NCBI RefSeq assembly: GCF_024385465.1
Contig: NZ_JANFLS010000001.1
Location: forward strand, 558,001-622,000
Direction: 5' to 3'
Source: Arthrobacter sp. zg-Y844
GTDB taxonomy: Bacteria > Actinomycetota > Actinomycetes > Actinomycetales > Micrococcaceae
DNA: 64,000 nucleotides
Numbering within the stretch: position 1 is the stretch's first letter; each line of letters opens with the position of its first letter. Positions 1-8,455 of this stretch are shown piece by piece. Both the position numbers and the translations under genes were made by a program. The notes below the pieces were generated by a model, which had not been told where the DNA came from, did not search any database, and saw nothing but the letters and a program-made list of their open reading frames with translations.

Positions 1-162
1 GGAACTTCACCCGCATGGGAATGGAGACCACGCGGGCTCCGGCTAGGAGGGCAGACAGGTCAGGATTGTTCGGCACCCTGCCAGCCTACGCTTTGACGCT
101 CACCGGCTGCCCGCTTCGGGTCGAACAGGTAAGGACCACGATGATGTGGCAATCTGGATGCA

Positions 163-1098
163 ATGGATACTCGCAACTTGCTGGCACAGCGCGCCCGTGC
201 CGAACGACCGGCTGCGCATAATCCGGCGCTCTTTCTGTTCGCGGCCCTCCTCTGCGCTGCCGGCGTTGCCGCAACGTATTGGTTCTTCGTCCGCACCACC
301 ACCGGCCAGCTCGCCGATGAGTCCGCTTTCCAGGAAGCGGAGCTGATTGCACCTGCCACCGAACGGCCGGTGATCGCTTTCCTCGACGAGCTGCCGCTGA
401 TCTCCGTCTTCATCGCCGTGATTGTGGTGGTGTTTGTATCCATCCTGCGGCACCGGATTTCACCGGCGGTGATTGCCCTCGGCACTTTCGGAGCAGCAAA
501 TGTCAGCAGCCAGCTGCTGAAACGGACCGTGCTGGACCGGCCGGACCGCGGGGTGGTGACCCTGGATTTCAACTCGCTGCCGTCCGGCCACACCACGCTG
601 GCTGCCTCTGCAGCCGCGGCGGTCTTCCTGCTCGCCTCGCCGCGCTGGCGGCCCCTGGTTGCACTCTTCGGCGGCAGCTACGCCGTGCTCGCGGGCGCGG
701 CCACCTTCCTCAACCTCTGGCACCGGCCGGCCGACGTCGTCGCTTCGCTCCTGGTGGTGGCCGCCTGGACCCTTGTCGGCGGCCTGGTGATGATGCGGAC
801 CAACCCGGACTGGAACCGCTGGCCCGCCAACGGAGCGGCACAGGGAACAGCGAAAGTGATTGCCGTGATCTGCGCCGTGCCCGGAGTGCTGGCCACGGCT
901 GCCAGCTTGGGCCTGTACTTCTATGCCCGCTGGAACCCGACGGCGGTGAGCACCTCCGCACCGCTGTACTTCTGGGCGGGCCTGACCCTGATAGTGGGTG
1001 TCGGCTTCCTCGTCAGCGCCCTCGCCTGCTGGCTGTTCAACCAGCAGGCCGGAGACCCCGCACGGGTAGTGGGCGGTTCCCGGGGCAATCGCCGCTAG
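163..1098 (+). CDS. PAP2-family membrane phosphatase
   Basis: A 311-residue integral membrane protein of the type 2 phosphatidic acid phosphatase (PAP2/haloperoxidase) superfamily, which removes phosphate from lipid phosphates such as undecaprenyl diphosphate or phosphatidic acid. The three active-site motifs are visible: KRTVLDRP (motif 1), the PSGH motif and the LWHRPADV histidine-aspartate motif. Several hydrophobic segments precede and follow them. The start is the only in-frame ATG after the preceding stop; no good ribosome binding site is seen. It ends 4 bp inside the convergent MFS gene. The substrate cannot be told from sequence. Confidence 0.85.
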   Translation: MDTRNLLAQRARAERPAAHNPALFLFAALLCAAGVAATYWFFVRTTTGQLADESAFQEAELIAPATERPVIAFLDELPLISVFIAVIVVVFVSILRHRISPAVIALGTFGAANVSSQLLKRTVLDRPDRGVVTLDFNSLPSGHTTLAASAAAAVFLLASPRWRPLVALFGGSYAVLAGAATFLNLWHRPADVVASLLVVAAWTLVGGLVMMRTNPDWNRWPANGAAQGTAKVIAVICAVPGVLATAASLGLYFYARWNPTAVSTSAPLYFWAGLTLIVGVGFLVSALACWLFNQQAGDPARVVGGSRGNRR

Positions 1099-2327
1099 CG
1101 GGCCTGCCCGGCGGTCAGCGGATTGCCTGCGGCCTTCCGCCCGGGAACCCAGATCCAGAGCACGACGGCGCCCAGCAGTCCCAGGACAGCGGTGGCCCCG
1201 ATCCCTGCCGAGAGCGACACGAGGGCAGTCACACCGGAGAGGATGCCGGGGCCGCCCATGGTCCCCAAATCGGCCAGCAGCCGCCAGATGCCCAGGAACT
1301 GCGGACGTCCGGGTGAAGGCGAGAAGTCCGCACCAAGGGTCATAACGATCCCGGAGCCGATGCCGTTGCCGAACCCGATCAGCAGCGCAGCCAGCAGCAG
1401 TCCGGTTGCTTCGGAAGCCAGCGGCAGCAGCCCGAGGCCCAGCCCCATGATCAGCATGCAGGGCACCGCCACCGAACGCCGCCCCCAGGTGTCCATGGCT
1501 TTGCCCGCGGGATAGAAGATCAGCATGTCGATGGCTCCGGATAGCCCGTAGATCAGCGCCGTGGCGGTGGGGTCCAGGCCGATGTGCTGGCCCCAGAGCG
1601 GAATCACTGCCTGCCGTGTCGCACGGACGGCAGCGATCAGCAGCACCCCGATACCGATGGTCCGGAAAATCCGGGCATGGCTTCGCAGGATGGACCGCAC
1701 GGTGGGCGCGGGGCCGGCGTCGGCCTTGGACACCATCCCCGATCCGCTCCTACCGGAACGGACCACAAGATCCGGTACCTGGAGGCTGAGGATCCCGGCG
1801 CCGACGGCAGCCGCGGCACCCACCCAGTACGCCCCGGTGGTGCCGAAGAAGTGGATTGCACCGGCAGCTGCGAAAGGGCCGATGAAGACGCCGATCCGGT
1901 TCACCCCGCCAAGTGTGGACAGGGCCCGTGCCCGGAAGTTCACCGGTACGGCTTCCGTCAGGTAACTCTGCCGGGCCAGCCCGAAGACCGACCCCGCCAT
2001 ACCGACCATAAACACGGCCAGGGCGAAAACCGCCAGCACCGGGACTGCCGCGGCAAGGACCATCGCCAGCGCGCACCAGGCCGAAGCAGCGACAAGCGCC
2101 CATTTCTCCCCGAACCGCGTGGTCACAATCGTGGCAGGCACGTTTGTCAGGAGTGAACCGACGCCGGTAAGGGTGATCACCAGCGCCGCCAGGGCAACAG
2201 TGGCGCCCAGATCGCGGGCACTGAGCGCAATGACCGGCAGGATGGCTCCGGTCGCCAACCCGTAAAGCAGGGTAGGCCCGTAGGCCGGGACAGCTATTTT
2301 CCGAAGGCTGAAATCATCCGCTGGCAC
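1095..2327 (-). CDS. MFS transporter
   Basis: A 410-residue major facilitator superfamily protein with about 12 hydrophobic segments, a short cytoplasmic loop near the middle rich in Ser/Gly/Arg, and the usual FYPAGKAMDTWGRR loop between TM8 and TM9. This layout fits drug or metabolite exporters, but the substrate is unknown. The start is a GTG with a TAGTCT hexamer exactly 6 nt upstream and no Shine-Dalgarno sequence, so the transcript is probably leaderless. It converges on the PAP2 gene. Confidence 0.85.
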   Translation of the reverse strand: MPADDFSLRKIAVPAYGPTLLYGLATGAILPVIALSARDLGATVALAALVITLTGVGSLLTNVPATIVTTRFGEKWALVAASAWCALAMVLAAAVPVLAVFALAVFMVGMAGSVFGLARQSYLTEAVPVNFRARALSTLGGVNRIGVFIGPFAAAGAIHFFGTTGAYWVGAAAAVGAGILSLQVPDLVVRSGRSGSGMVSKADAGPAPTVRSILRSHARIFRTIGIGVLLIAAVRATRQAVIPLWGQHIGLDPTATALIYGLSGAIDMLIFYPAGKAMDTWGRRSVAVPCMLIMGLGLGLLPLASEATGLLLAALLIGFGNGIGSGIVMTLGADFSPSPGRPQFLGIWRLLADLGTMGGPGILSGVTALVSLSAGIGATAVLGLLGAVVLWIWVPGRKAAGNPLTAGQAR

Positions 2328-2333
2328 GGCCCC

Positions 2334-2339
2334 AGACTA
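2334..2339 (-). promoter_or_regulatory. -10 element for leaderless MFS gene
   Basis: TAGTCT lies 6 nt before the GTG start of the MFS gene, which puts the transcription start at or next to the start codon. Confidence 0.5.
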
Positions 2340-2368
2340 TCGCCAAACCGGTTCCGGTCCGGGTCTGG

Positions 2369-3229
2369 TTACTGCTTGAGCCACTTCCACCGGGCAAGGG
2401 TCCGCAGGCGGGTGAGCAATGCCCGGGACTGGTCCGGCCCGTACGGCAGGATGGGAATTGCCTTCGTCATGTCCACCGAGGCCTGGTCCATGGCGCTGCG
2501 GGTGACGGCGACGGCCGTGCGCATCTTGTTCATTTGAGTGGTCACGAAATCCACCGTGACGGGCTTGCCGTGCCCCGGAACGAAAACCGTGTACAGGTCC
2601 TCGAGTGCCGAAATTTTCCCCAGCGTGCGGATCCAGTCCTTGGGGAAGGAATCCTCGAAGGCCGGATCGGCGCCCTGTTCGACGAGATCGCCGGTGAAGA
2701 GCACGTCCCCGGCTCCCACCAGCAGGTCGTGGTCCGTGTGGCCGCGTCCGAGGTGGAAGAGGGTCACGGAGATGCCGCCCAGGTCCAGGTCCACCGGTGC
2801 GTCCTCCACCAGCTTCGTCGGTTCGACGATTTCCGTGTTTTCGCCCATGGCCGCAGCCATCTCGGGTTCGACGTCGGCGACCTGCGGACGGTGGCTGATC
2901 CCGTTTTCACGGATACTCGCAGCGCATCCGGCGGTACCCCAGATATCCTCGACGCCGTTGGCGAGCATCAGGGCGTTGCCGAAGTAATGGTCAAAGTGGG
3001 CGTGCGTGTTGACGGCTGTGAGCGGCAGGTCGGTCAGCATCCGGGCGGAATCGTAAATTTCCTGCGCCATGCCGGGTCCTGCTCCGGTATCGATCAGCAG
3101 CGCCCGATCGTCCCCGATCACCAGCCCGGTATTGACGGCAAAGGCAGCATTGGCGCGCACCCATACCCGGGGTGCAACCTCCTTCCAGCTGTGCTGGGTG
3201 GGGATGTGCTGCTGCGGTGTCTCTGTCAT
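2369..3229 (-). CDS. Metallo-beta-lactamase-fold hydrolase
   Basis: A 286-residue MBL-fold protein. The metal-binding motifs appear in order: THAHFDH, then GRGHTDHD, then TGDLVE and VPGHGKP. This arrangement is that of the binuclear zinc (or iron) hydrolases that cleave beta-lactams, acyl-homoserine lactones, thioesters or similar small molecules. There is no signal peptide, so a secreted beta-lactamase is unlikely. An AAAGGAAAG ribosome binding site precedes the ATG. It stands alone between the MFS gene and the E2 gene; the substrate is unknown. Confidence 0.85.
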   Translation of the reverse strand: MTETPQQHIPTQHSWKEVAPRVWVRANAAFAVNTGLVIGDDRALLIDTGAGPGMAQEIYDSARMLTDLPLTAVNTHAHFDHYFGNALMLANGVEDIWGTAGCAASIRENGISHRPQVADVEPEMAAAMGENTEIVEPTKLVEDAPVDLDLGGISVTLFHLGRGHTDHDLLVGAGDVLFTGDLVEQGADPAFEDSFPKDWIRTLGKISALEDLYTVFVPGHGKPVTVDFVTTQMNKMRTAVAVTRSAMDQASVDMTKAIPILPYGPDQSRALLTRLRTLARWKWLKQ

Positions 3230-3291
3230 GTCAGCTTTCCTTTTCGCCGGCCGGTTTCCAACCTATCGCGGGTGGCTGTCTGCGGCACGTA

Positions 3292-4932
3292 TTACAGGTC
3301 CGCCAGCACGCGGCCCGGGTTTTCGACGGCGTCGGCAACGTAGCGCAGGAAGCCTCCGGCGGTCGCGCCGTCGCAGACGCGGTGATCGAACACCAGGGTC
3401 AGCTGGGTGACCTTCCGGACCGCGAGCTGGCCGGAAACCACCCACGGTTTTTCGATGATGCGTCCCACTCCAAGGATGGCCGACTCGGGGTAATTGATGA
3501 TGGCAGCACTGCCGTCCACCCCGTAGACACCGTAGTTGTTGAGCGTGAATGTGCCTGAGGAAAGTTCGGCGGGGGTTGCCCGGCCGGCCTGGGCAGCAGA
3601 GGTGAGACGGCGGATCTCCGCGTCCAGTTCCCGAGTGGACAGGGTGTCCGCCCGCCGAACCGAGGGGACCATCAACCCGCGCTCAGCCTGCACTGCGATG
3701 CCCAGGTTCACGCCGTCGAAGGCCTCAATCACGGCCTGTTGGCCGTCCTTGGCCTCGTCCGCGTTATCCCGTGTGTCCTCGCCCGGGCCCGCACCGACTC
3801 TCTCCTCCGCAGGCACAAACCGGGTGTTGAGTTCCGGGAACCGGGTGAGTCCGGCCAGCGTGAAGCGGGCCAGGAAAGCCAGCAGCGACGGTGCGTCCTT
3901 CCCCTGCCCGGAAAGGTCCGTGCGCAGGTCCATCAGGGCCGTGGCATCCACGTCCACCCACACGGTCGCCTCGGGGATCAGGCTGCGGCTGCGGCTCAGG
4001 TTTGCGGCGACAGTGCGCCGCAGGCCGCGCACCGGAGTGCGCGAGGTGACGGTGAGCCGCGTCCTCGGATCCGTTGCGGCCCCGGATTCGCCAGTGGCTC
4101 CGGCATTCCGGGCAGAATCAACTTCCCGGCCGGTCCCGGACCGGGTGCCGTCGGCATTACCTCGGGCAGCCGCTTCTCCAGCGGTTCCTTCCACCCCAGC
4201 GGGCGCCGTGGCGGCTTCGACATCGCGGCGCAGGATCAGCCCGTCGGGACCGCTGCCGGCTACATCCGCCAGCGTCAATCCGGCGTCACGGGCCAGGCGG
4301 CGGACCAGAGGGGATACACAACGCGGAGCTTCCGTTCGAGCCGAGGTGCCGGCAACTTCGCCGGCAACTTGGCCGGCGACCTGACCGGCAACCGCGCCCG
4401 CAAAGGGGCCGGCAACCTGGCCGACAGCCGCGACCGTCCGCCGCCGCGGCGCACGGGTGCGCCGCGGGGACTGCCCGTTGGCCGGGGTTCCGTAGCCGAT
4501 GAGGACATTCCCGGACCCTGCCTTCTCTTCCTCCCGGTAGGCCTCCCCTGCCGCAGTCTCGCCGGCCGATGCCGCAGCCGCTACTGCTTCGGCCGCTTCC
4601 GCCGGTCCAACGGCCGCCGCAGGTGCCATCGTTTCCCCGGTTCCCGTCGCTGTCATTCCGGCGGCGAGACCGGCCCCCACCGTTGCCGCAGCCGCAGTGT
4701 CCACGGAGATCAACGGACGCCCGACGTCGACACTCTCGCCGGCCTGGCCGTGCAACTGCGCCACGCGGCCCGCAAAGGGGGACGGAACTTCCACCAGGGA
4801 CTTTGCCGTTTCCACTTCGGCAACAGGCTGATCCACCACCACCGTGTCCCCCACAGCCACGAGCCAGTGGACGAGCTCCGCCTCGGTCAGGCCCTCACCC
4901 AGGTCCGGCAGCAGGAAGGTACGCACGCTCAT
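3292..4932 (-). CDS. 2-oxoacid dehydrogenase E2 (dihydrolipoyl acyltransferase)
   Basis: The 546-residue E2 core of a branched-chain 2-oxoacid dehydrogenase complex, which moves the acyl group from E1 onto CoA. Domains in order: an N-terminal lipoyl domain with the lipoylated lysine in ETAKSLVEV (K44); a long Ala/Gly/Val linker; a peripheral subunit-binding domain beginning near SPLVRRLARDAG; and a C-terminal catalytic domain ending with HRVCDGATAGGFL, the HxxxDG acyltransferase motif. The ATG chosen overlaps the E1 beta stop (ATGA). The linker contains tandem A-G-x-V units encoded by near-identical 12-bp repeats at about 4348-4410. No E3 (lipoamide dehydrogenase) gene is present here, so E3 must come from elsewhere. 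Branched-chain specificity is inferred from the Lrp neighbour and E1 type; acetoin or pyruvate use is less likely. Confidence 0.88.
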   Translation of the reverse strand: MSVRTFLLPDLGEGLTEAELVHWLVAVGDTVVVDQPVAEVETAKSLVEVPSPFAGRVAQLHGQAGESVDVGRPLISVDTAAAATVGAGLAAGMTATGTGETMAPAAAVGPAEAAEAVAAAASAGETAAGEAYREEEKAGSGNVLIGYGTPANGQSPRRTRAPRRRTVAAVGQVAGPFAGAVAGQVAGQVAGEVAGTSARTEAPRCVSPLVRRLARDAGLTLADVAGSGPDGLILRRDVEAATAPAGVEGTAGEAAARGNADGTRSGTGREVDSARNAGATGESGAATDPRTRLTVTSRTPVRGLRRTVAANLSRSRSLIPEATVWVDVDATALMDLRTDLSGQGKDAPSLLAFLARFTLAGLTRFPELNTRFVPAEERVGAGPGEDTRDNADEAKDGQQAVIEAFDGVNLGIAVQAERGLMVPSVRRADTLSTRELDAEIRRLTSAAQAGRATPAELSSGTFTLNNYGVYGVDGSAAIINYPESAILGVGRIIEKPWVVSGQLAVRKVTQLTLVFDHRVCDGATAGGFLRYVADAVENPGRVLADL

Positions 4933-6074
4933 CGGGGATCCTCCGAAGCAGAACTTCGGGTGCCGGTGCCGGCACCGGGAGCCTCCGGCTCCTCCCACTG
5001 CAGTTCATCCACGGCGTCCAGGATGCGGTCCACTCCGGGCAGGAACCAGTGTTCCAGCTTCGGCGCCGGATACGGCACATCGAAGCCGGTCACCCGCAGC
5101 ACCGGTGCGGCGAGGGAATGGAAGCAGCGTTCGGAGATGCGGGCCGCGATTTCCGAAGCGACAGACGCAAACCCCGGTGCTTCGGCAATCACCAATGCCC
5201 GTCCGGTGCGCCGGACGGACGCGTCCACGGTGGCGTCGTCGTACGGAACAATCGAGCGCAGGTCGATGACTTCCAGGGACCGGCCCTCTGCTTCGGCGGC
5301 TGCCGCTGCAGCCAGCGCCGTCGACACTGACGGCCCGTAAGCCACCAACGTTGCATCCGTTCCGGTGCGTGCCACGGCAGCGGTGCCGATCCCGCCCGAA
5401 ACCTGTTGGCTTGTGCGCAGCGCTTCATCGGCGGCGCGGCGCAGGACGGCCAGGTCCACTGGTTCCTTGCTCCAGTAGAGCTTCTTCGGTTCCAGGAAAA
5501 CGACCGGATCATTCAGCCGGATCGCGTCGCGCAGCAGCGTGTAGGCGTCCGCTACGGTTGCCGGCGCGACGACGGTCAGGCCCGGGGTGTGCGCGTAGTA
5601 GGCCTCGGAGGAATCACAGTGGTGTTCCACCCCGCCGATTCCGCCCGCATACGGAATGCGGATCACCAGCGGAAGCTTCACCTTTCCCTTGGTGCGGTTG
5701 GACATCTTCGCCACGTGGCTGACCACCTGCTCGAACGCAGGATAGGCGAAGGCGTCAAACTGCATCTCCACCACCGGACGCAGACCGTTCATCGCCATGC
5801 CCACGGCCATGCCCATGATCCCGGATTCGGCCAGCGGAGTGTCGAAGCAGCGGCCGGTTCCGAACCGAGCAGTCAGCCCGTCGGTGATCCGGAAGACCCC
5901 GCCGAGCGGACCCACGTCCTCTCCGAAAACCACCACCGTCGGATCGGCCGCCATCTCGTCGGCGAGCGCGGTGTTGAGCGCCTTGGCGAAGGTCAGGATT
6001 TCCGGACCGGACTCTGCCCCGGCCTCGGCCATCTCCCCCGTCCGGGGCTCAGTGACCGTTGGAGTTGCTGCCAT
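4929..6074 (-). CDS. 2-oxoacid dehydrogenase E1 beta subunit
   Basis: A 381-residue E1 beta (transketolase-like pyrimidine-binding domain plus transketolase C-terminal domain). It pairs with E1 alpha to decarboxylate branched-chain 2-oxoacids with thiamine diphosphate. Diagnostic segments are VFGEDVGPLGGVFRIT, LAESGIMGMAVGMAMNG and RIPYAGGIGGVEHHCDSSE. The C-terminus has an extra Glu/Pro/Ala-rich tail of about 20 residues. The ATG at 6074 has a GAAAGG site 8 nt upstream; an alternative GTG at 6104 would overlap the E1 alpha stop. It is translationally coupled to E2 through an ATGA overlap. Confidence 0.9.
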   Translation of the reverse strand: MAATPTVTEPRTGEMAEAGAESGPEILTFAKALNTALADEMAADPTVVVFGEDVGPLGGVFRITDGLTARFGTGRCFDTPLAESGIMGMAVGMAMNGLRPVVEMQFDAFAYPAFEQVVSHVAKMSNRTKGKVKLPLVIRIPYAGGIGGVEHHCDSSEAYYAHTPGLTVVAPATVADAYTLLRDAIRLNDPVVFLEPKKLYWSKEPVDLAVLRRAADEALRTSQQVSGGIGTAAVARTGTDATLVAYGPSVSTALAAAAAAEAEGRSLEVIDLRSIVPYDDATVDASVRRTGRALVIAEAPGFASVASEIAARISERCFHSLAAPVLRVTGFDVPYPAPKLEHWFLPGVDRILDAVDELQWEEPEAPGAGTGTRSSASEDPR

Positions 6075-6100
6075 GGTGCTGCCTTTCGGATCAGGAGGTG

Positions 6101-7318
6101 TCACCGCGAAGCGCCGGGATCTGCGGGGTTCCCGGCGTCGCCCGGGCCTGCATCGGCGTGGCGGACCAGCGCATAGCGTTCGAGCACGTCGCGCTGCAGT
6201 TCACCGCGCAGCACCTCGGACTGCTCCGCCAGCTGCGGTGTTCGCCGGGTATAGACGTGTTCAAACAGCGCCAGCGGGTCCGGTTCAACGTCGGCATTCA
6301 GGCCCTCGCGCATGGCTGCCGCGAGGGCTTCGGCGGCCGCGGCCAGGTCATCCTCTCGTGCATCATCGAGCAGCCCGCGGCCGCGCAGGTAGGTGCGGGT
6401 CCGGGCCAGCGGGTCCCGGGGCAACCAGTCCTGCACTTCTTCCGCCGAACGGTACCGGGTGGCGTCGTCCGCGTTGGTGTGGGCCTGCATGCGGTAGGTA
6501 TGTGCTTCCACCAGTGCCGGTCCGCCGCCTTCGCGTGCCCGCAGCACTGCCGCACCCAGGACGGAGAGGAGGGCGCCGACGTCGTTTCCGTCCACCCGCT
6601 CCCCCGGCATGCCGTATCCGATGGCTTTGTGGGCCAGCGACGGCGCCGCGGACTGGTTCTTCAGCGGCACCGAGATGGCGTATTCGTTGTTCTGGATGAA
6701 GAACACCACGGGCACGTGGAACACCGCGGCAAAGTTCAGCGCTTCGTGGAAGTCGCCCTCGCTGGTGGCACCGTCACCGCACAGGGCAAGCACCACGGTG
6801 TCCTCCCCCTTGAGTTTCGCGGCGTGCGCAACGCCGACGGCGTGCAGCAGCTGGGTGGCCAGGGGGGTGGCCTGCGGTGCCACCCGGTGCTCGTACGGGT
6901 CATATCCGCTGTGCCAGTCTCCGCGCAACAGCGTCAGCACCTGCAGCGGGTCCACGCCGCGGGACATCACGGCAACGCTGTCCCGGTACGTGGGAAACAG
7001 CCAATCCTGTGTTTGGAGCACCGCAGCGGCTGCTACCTGGCAGGCTTCCTGCCCGTGGGAGGAAGGGTAGACGGCCAGCCGTCCCTGACGCACCAGGGCA
7101 TTGGCCTGGTCATTGATGCGCCGGCCCGCCACCAGACGGGCATAGGCGTCCAGCAGCATTTCATCGGCGGGCATCGCGTATCGGGAATCCTGGCGGGCTG
7201 CGCCGCCGGCATCGATCAGCTGGACGGGGACGTCCGAGGGCAACAGGGCATCAACGCTCCCGGAACCGCTTTCGGTGCCAAAGGCAGCCTGGCGGGTCCT
7301 GTCGGTAGAGATGGTCAT
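6101..7318 (-). CDS. 2-oxoacid dehydrogenase E1 alpha subunit
   Basis: The 405-residue thiamine-diphosphate-binding E1 alpha subunit, first gene of the operon. The ThDP motif is visible as GDGATSEGDFHEALNFA ending in IQNNEYA, and the phosphorylation-loop region typical of branched-chain enzymes follows (YRMQAHTNADDATRYR). SHGQEAC near residue 90 fits the substrate channel region. The ATG at 7318 has GGAGG 6 nt upstream, preferred over an upstream GTG. The gene is transcribed away from the Lrp/AsnC gene, with a shared regulatory region of about 180 bp. Confidence 0.9.
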   Translation of the reverse strand: MTISTDRTRQAAFGTESGSGSVDALLPSDVPVQLIDAGGAARQDSRYAMPADEMLLDAYARLVAGRRINDQANALVRQGRLAVYPSSHGQEACQVAAAAVLQTQDWLFPTYRDSVAVMSRGVDPLQVLTLLRGDWHSGYDPYEHRVAPQATPLATQLLHAVGVAHAAKLKGEDTVVLALCGDGATSEGDFHEALNFAAVFHVPVVFFIQNNEYAISVPLKNQSAAPSLAHKAIGYGMPGERVDGNDVGALLSVLGAAVLRAREGGGPALVEAHTYRMQAHTNADDATRYRSAEEVQDWLPRDPLARTRTYLRGRGLLDDAREDDLAAAAEALAAAMREGLNADVEPDPLALFEHVYTRRTPQLAEQSEVLRGELQRDVLERYALVRHADAGPGDAGNPADPGASR

Positions 7319-7442
7319 CGCGAGCCTCCGTCCGCAGTACCGCGGCATCCTTGCACGCGGAACTTCTGTCTTGCCAGTATGCTTTCGGGCGCTGAATTGT
7401 TACCAGCATTCCCCGAAATCTTGGACGCCAGCGGCCTGCGGG

Positions 7443-7483
7443 AGTAATCTGATGGACACCTTGCAAATGTGACGCAGATTACT
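7443..7483. promoter_or_regulatory. 9-bp inverted repeat, candidate Lrp/BkdR operator
   Basis: AGTAATCTG at 7443-7451 is repeated perfectly inverted as CAGATTACT at 7475-7483, with a 23-nt loop. The arm centres are 32 bp apart, about three helical turns, so both arms face the same side of the DNA. It lies 20 bp before the Lrp-family start and in the intergenic space shared with the bkd operon. Confidence 0.5.
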
Positions 7484-7502
7484 TGGGGAGAGCGTGGACA
7501 TT

Positions 7503-7955
7503 ATGACTACAACGCAGGTGCAGGCGCTGGATGACATTGACCGGAAAATCCTGGCCGTCCTGCGGGCCGACGGCAGGGCCTCGTTTACCGCCGTCGCGCA
7601 GGCGGTCCATATCTCCCGGGCGCACGCCTACTCGCGGATTGCCCGGCTCACCGAGTCCGGAGTCCTCAGCCGGTTCACCGCGCTGGTGGATCCGGAGAAG
7701 GCCGGACTGGGTTCTTCTGCGTACGTGACGCTGAAGGTCCGCCAGCACGCCTGGCGGGAATTGAAGGACCGGCTCAGCGAGGTGCCGGAGATCCACCACA
7801 TTGCCCTGGTGGGCGGCTCGTTCGACGTTATCGTGCTGGTCCGGGCTGAGGACAACGTTCACCTGCGCAGGGTCATTTTCGACCAGCTGCAGTCCATGCC
7901 GGGTGTCCTGGACACTCAGACGTTCCTGGTCTTCGAGGAACGCGATACCCGCTAG
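7503..7955 (+). CDS. Lrp/AsnC-family regulator (BkdR-like)
   Basis: A 150-residue leucine-responsive regulator: an N-terminal AsnC-type helix-turn-helix (DDIDRKILAVLRADGRASFT, then ISRAHAYSRIARL) and a C-terminal RAM/ACT-like ligand-binding domain. It is divergent from the branched-chain dehydrogenase operon, the position held by bkdR in many bacteria, so control of bkd in response to a branched-chain amino acid is the natural inference. The ATG at 7503 is 10-12 nt from a GGGGAGAG site; a GTG at 7494 is also possible but too close to that site. A strong bidirectional terminator follows. Confidence 0.87.
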   Translation: MTTTQVQALDDIDRKILAVLRADGRASFTAVAQAVHISRAHAYSRIARLTESGVLSRFTALVDPEKAGLGSSAYVTLKVRQHAWRELKDRLSEVPEIHHIALVGGSFDVIVLVRAEDNVHLRRVIFDQLQSMPGVLDTQTFLVFEERDTR

Positions 7956-7973
7956 CGGCGCAGCAGCGAAGGC

Positions 7974-8009
7974 AAAAAGCAGGGCCCGCAACTGCAGGCC
8001 CCGCTTTTT
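7974..8009. terminator. Bidirectional intrinsic terminator
   Basis: A hairpin with arms AAAAAGCAGGGCC and GGCCCCGCTTTTT (one mismatch) and A/T tracts on both sides. It can end the Lrp transcript on the plus strand and the small gene at 8085 on the minus strand. Confidence 0.8.
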
Positions 8010-8084
8010 CGTCTGCTTTTTATGTCTGCCCGGACGCTGCCCGGGCTGCTTCGTTAGCCAAAGCGGTTCATCCAGTCCGGCAGG

Positions 8085-8333
8085 TCAGTTTTCGTCATGG
8101 CCCTGGTCGGTGCTCATCTGGTCCTCCGCCGGAGGGGTCTCTCCCGGAGGAACGCCGCCGCCGGGCTCGAGGCCGGTGATGTTGCCGTCCATCGGATCCG
8201 GATTGGTGCTCCCGGCCTTGGCCTCGCTGTGGGCATGGTTGCCGGTGCCCTCCTGCGTATTGGAGCCCTTTTGCGCATCCTTCGGCTTATCCGGGTTCGC
8301 CGGGTCATTGTTCGGGTTATAGCTTTCGGCCAT
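8085..8333 (-). CDS. Small hydrophilic protein with [16 protein letters not shown] motif (DUF6480-like)
   Basis: An 82-residue, Asn/Asp/Pro/Gly-rich soluble protein with no hydrophobic segment. Its C-terminal half holds [27 protein letters not shown], a block I recall as the core of the actinobacterial DUF6480 family, whose longer members add a C-terminal membrane segment that is missing here. Function is unknown. An AGGAGG-type site precedes the ATG. A perfect 14-bp palindrome lies about 50 bp upstream, so the gene may be separately regulated. It is probably disordered; a stress role would be a guess. Confidence 0.7.
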   Translation of the reverse strand: MAESYNPNNDPANPDKPKDAQKGSNTQEGTGNHAHSEAKAGSTNPDPMDGNITGLEPGGGVPPGETPPAEDQMSTDQGHDEN

Positions 8334-8385
8334 ATTCCTGCCTCCTCGGTGTCTCAGGGTTCTCTAGCGCCGGCAAGCACCTGTT

Positions 8386-8399
8386 GTAAGCATGCTTAC
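8386..8399. promoter_or_regulatory. 14-bp perfect palindrome upstream of DUF6480-like gene
   Basis: GTAAGCATGCTTAC is a perfect palindrome 53 bp before the start of the small minus-strand gene. It looks like an operator or activator site; the protein that binds it is unknown. Confidence 0.45.
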
Positions 8400-8455
8400 G
8401 AGTTACCTCCAAGGTAGTCCGGTGTCCACCGCATCACAAGCTGAGCAGGAACACG

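Noticed and set aside
1-162. Small open frames at the left edge
   Set aside because: They overlap on both strands, show no motif and no ribosome binding site; I see no supported feature here.
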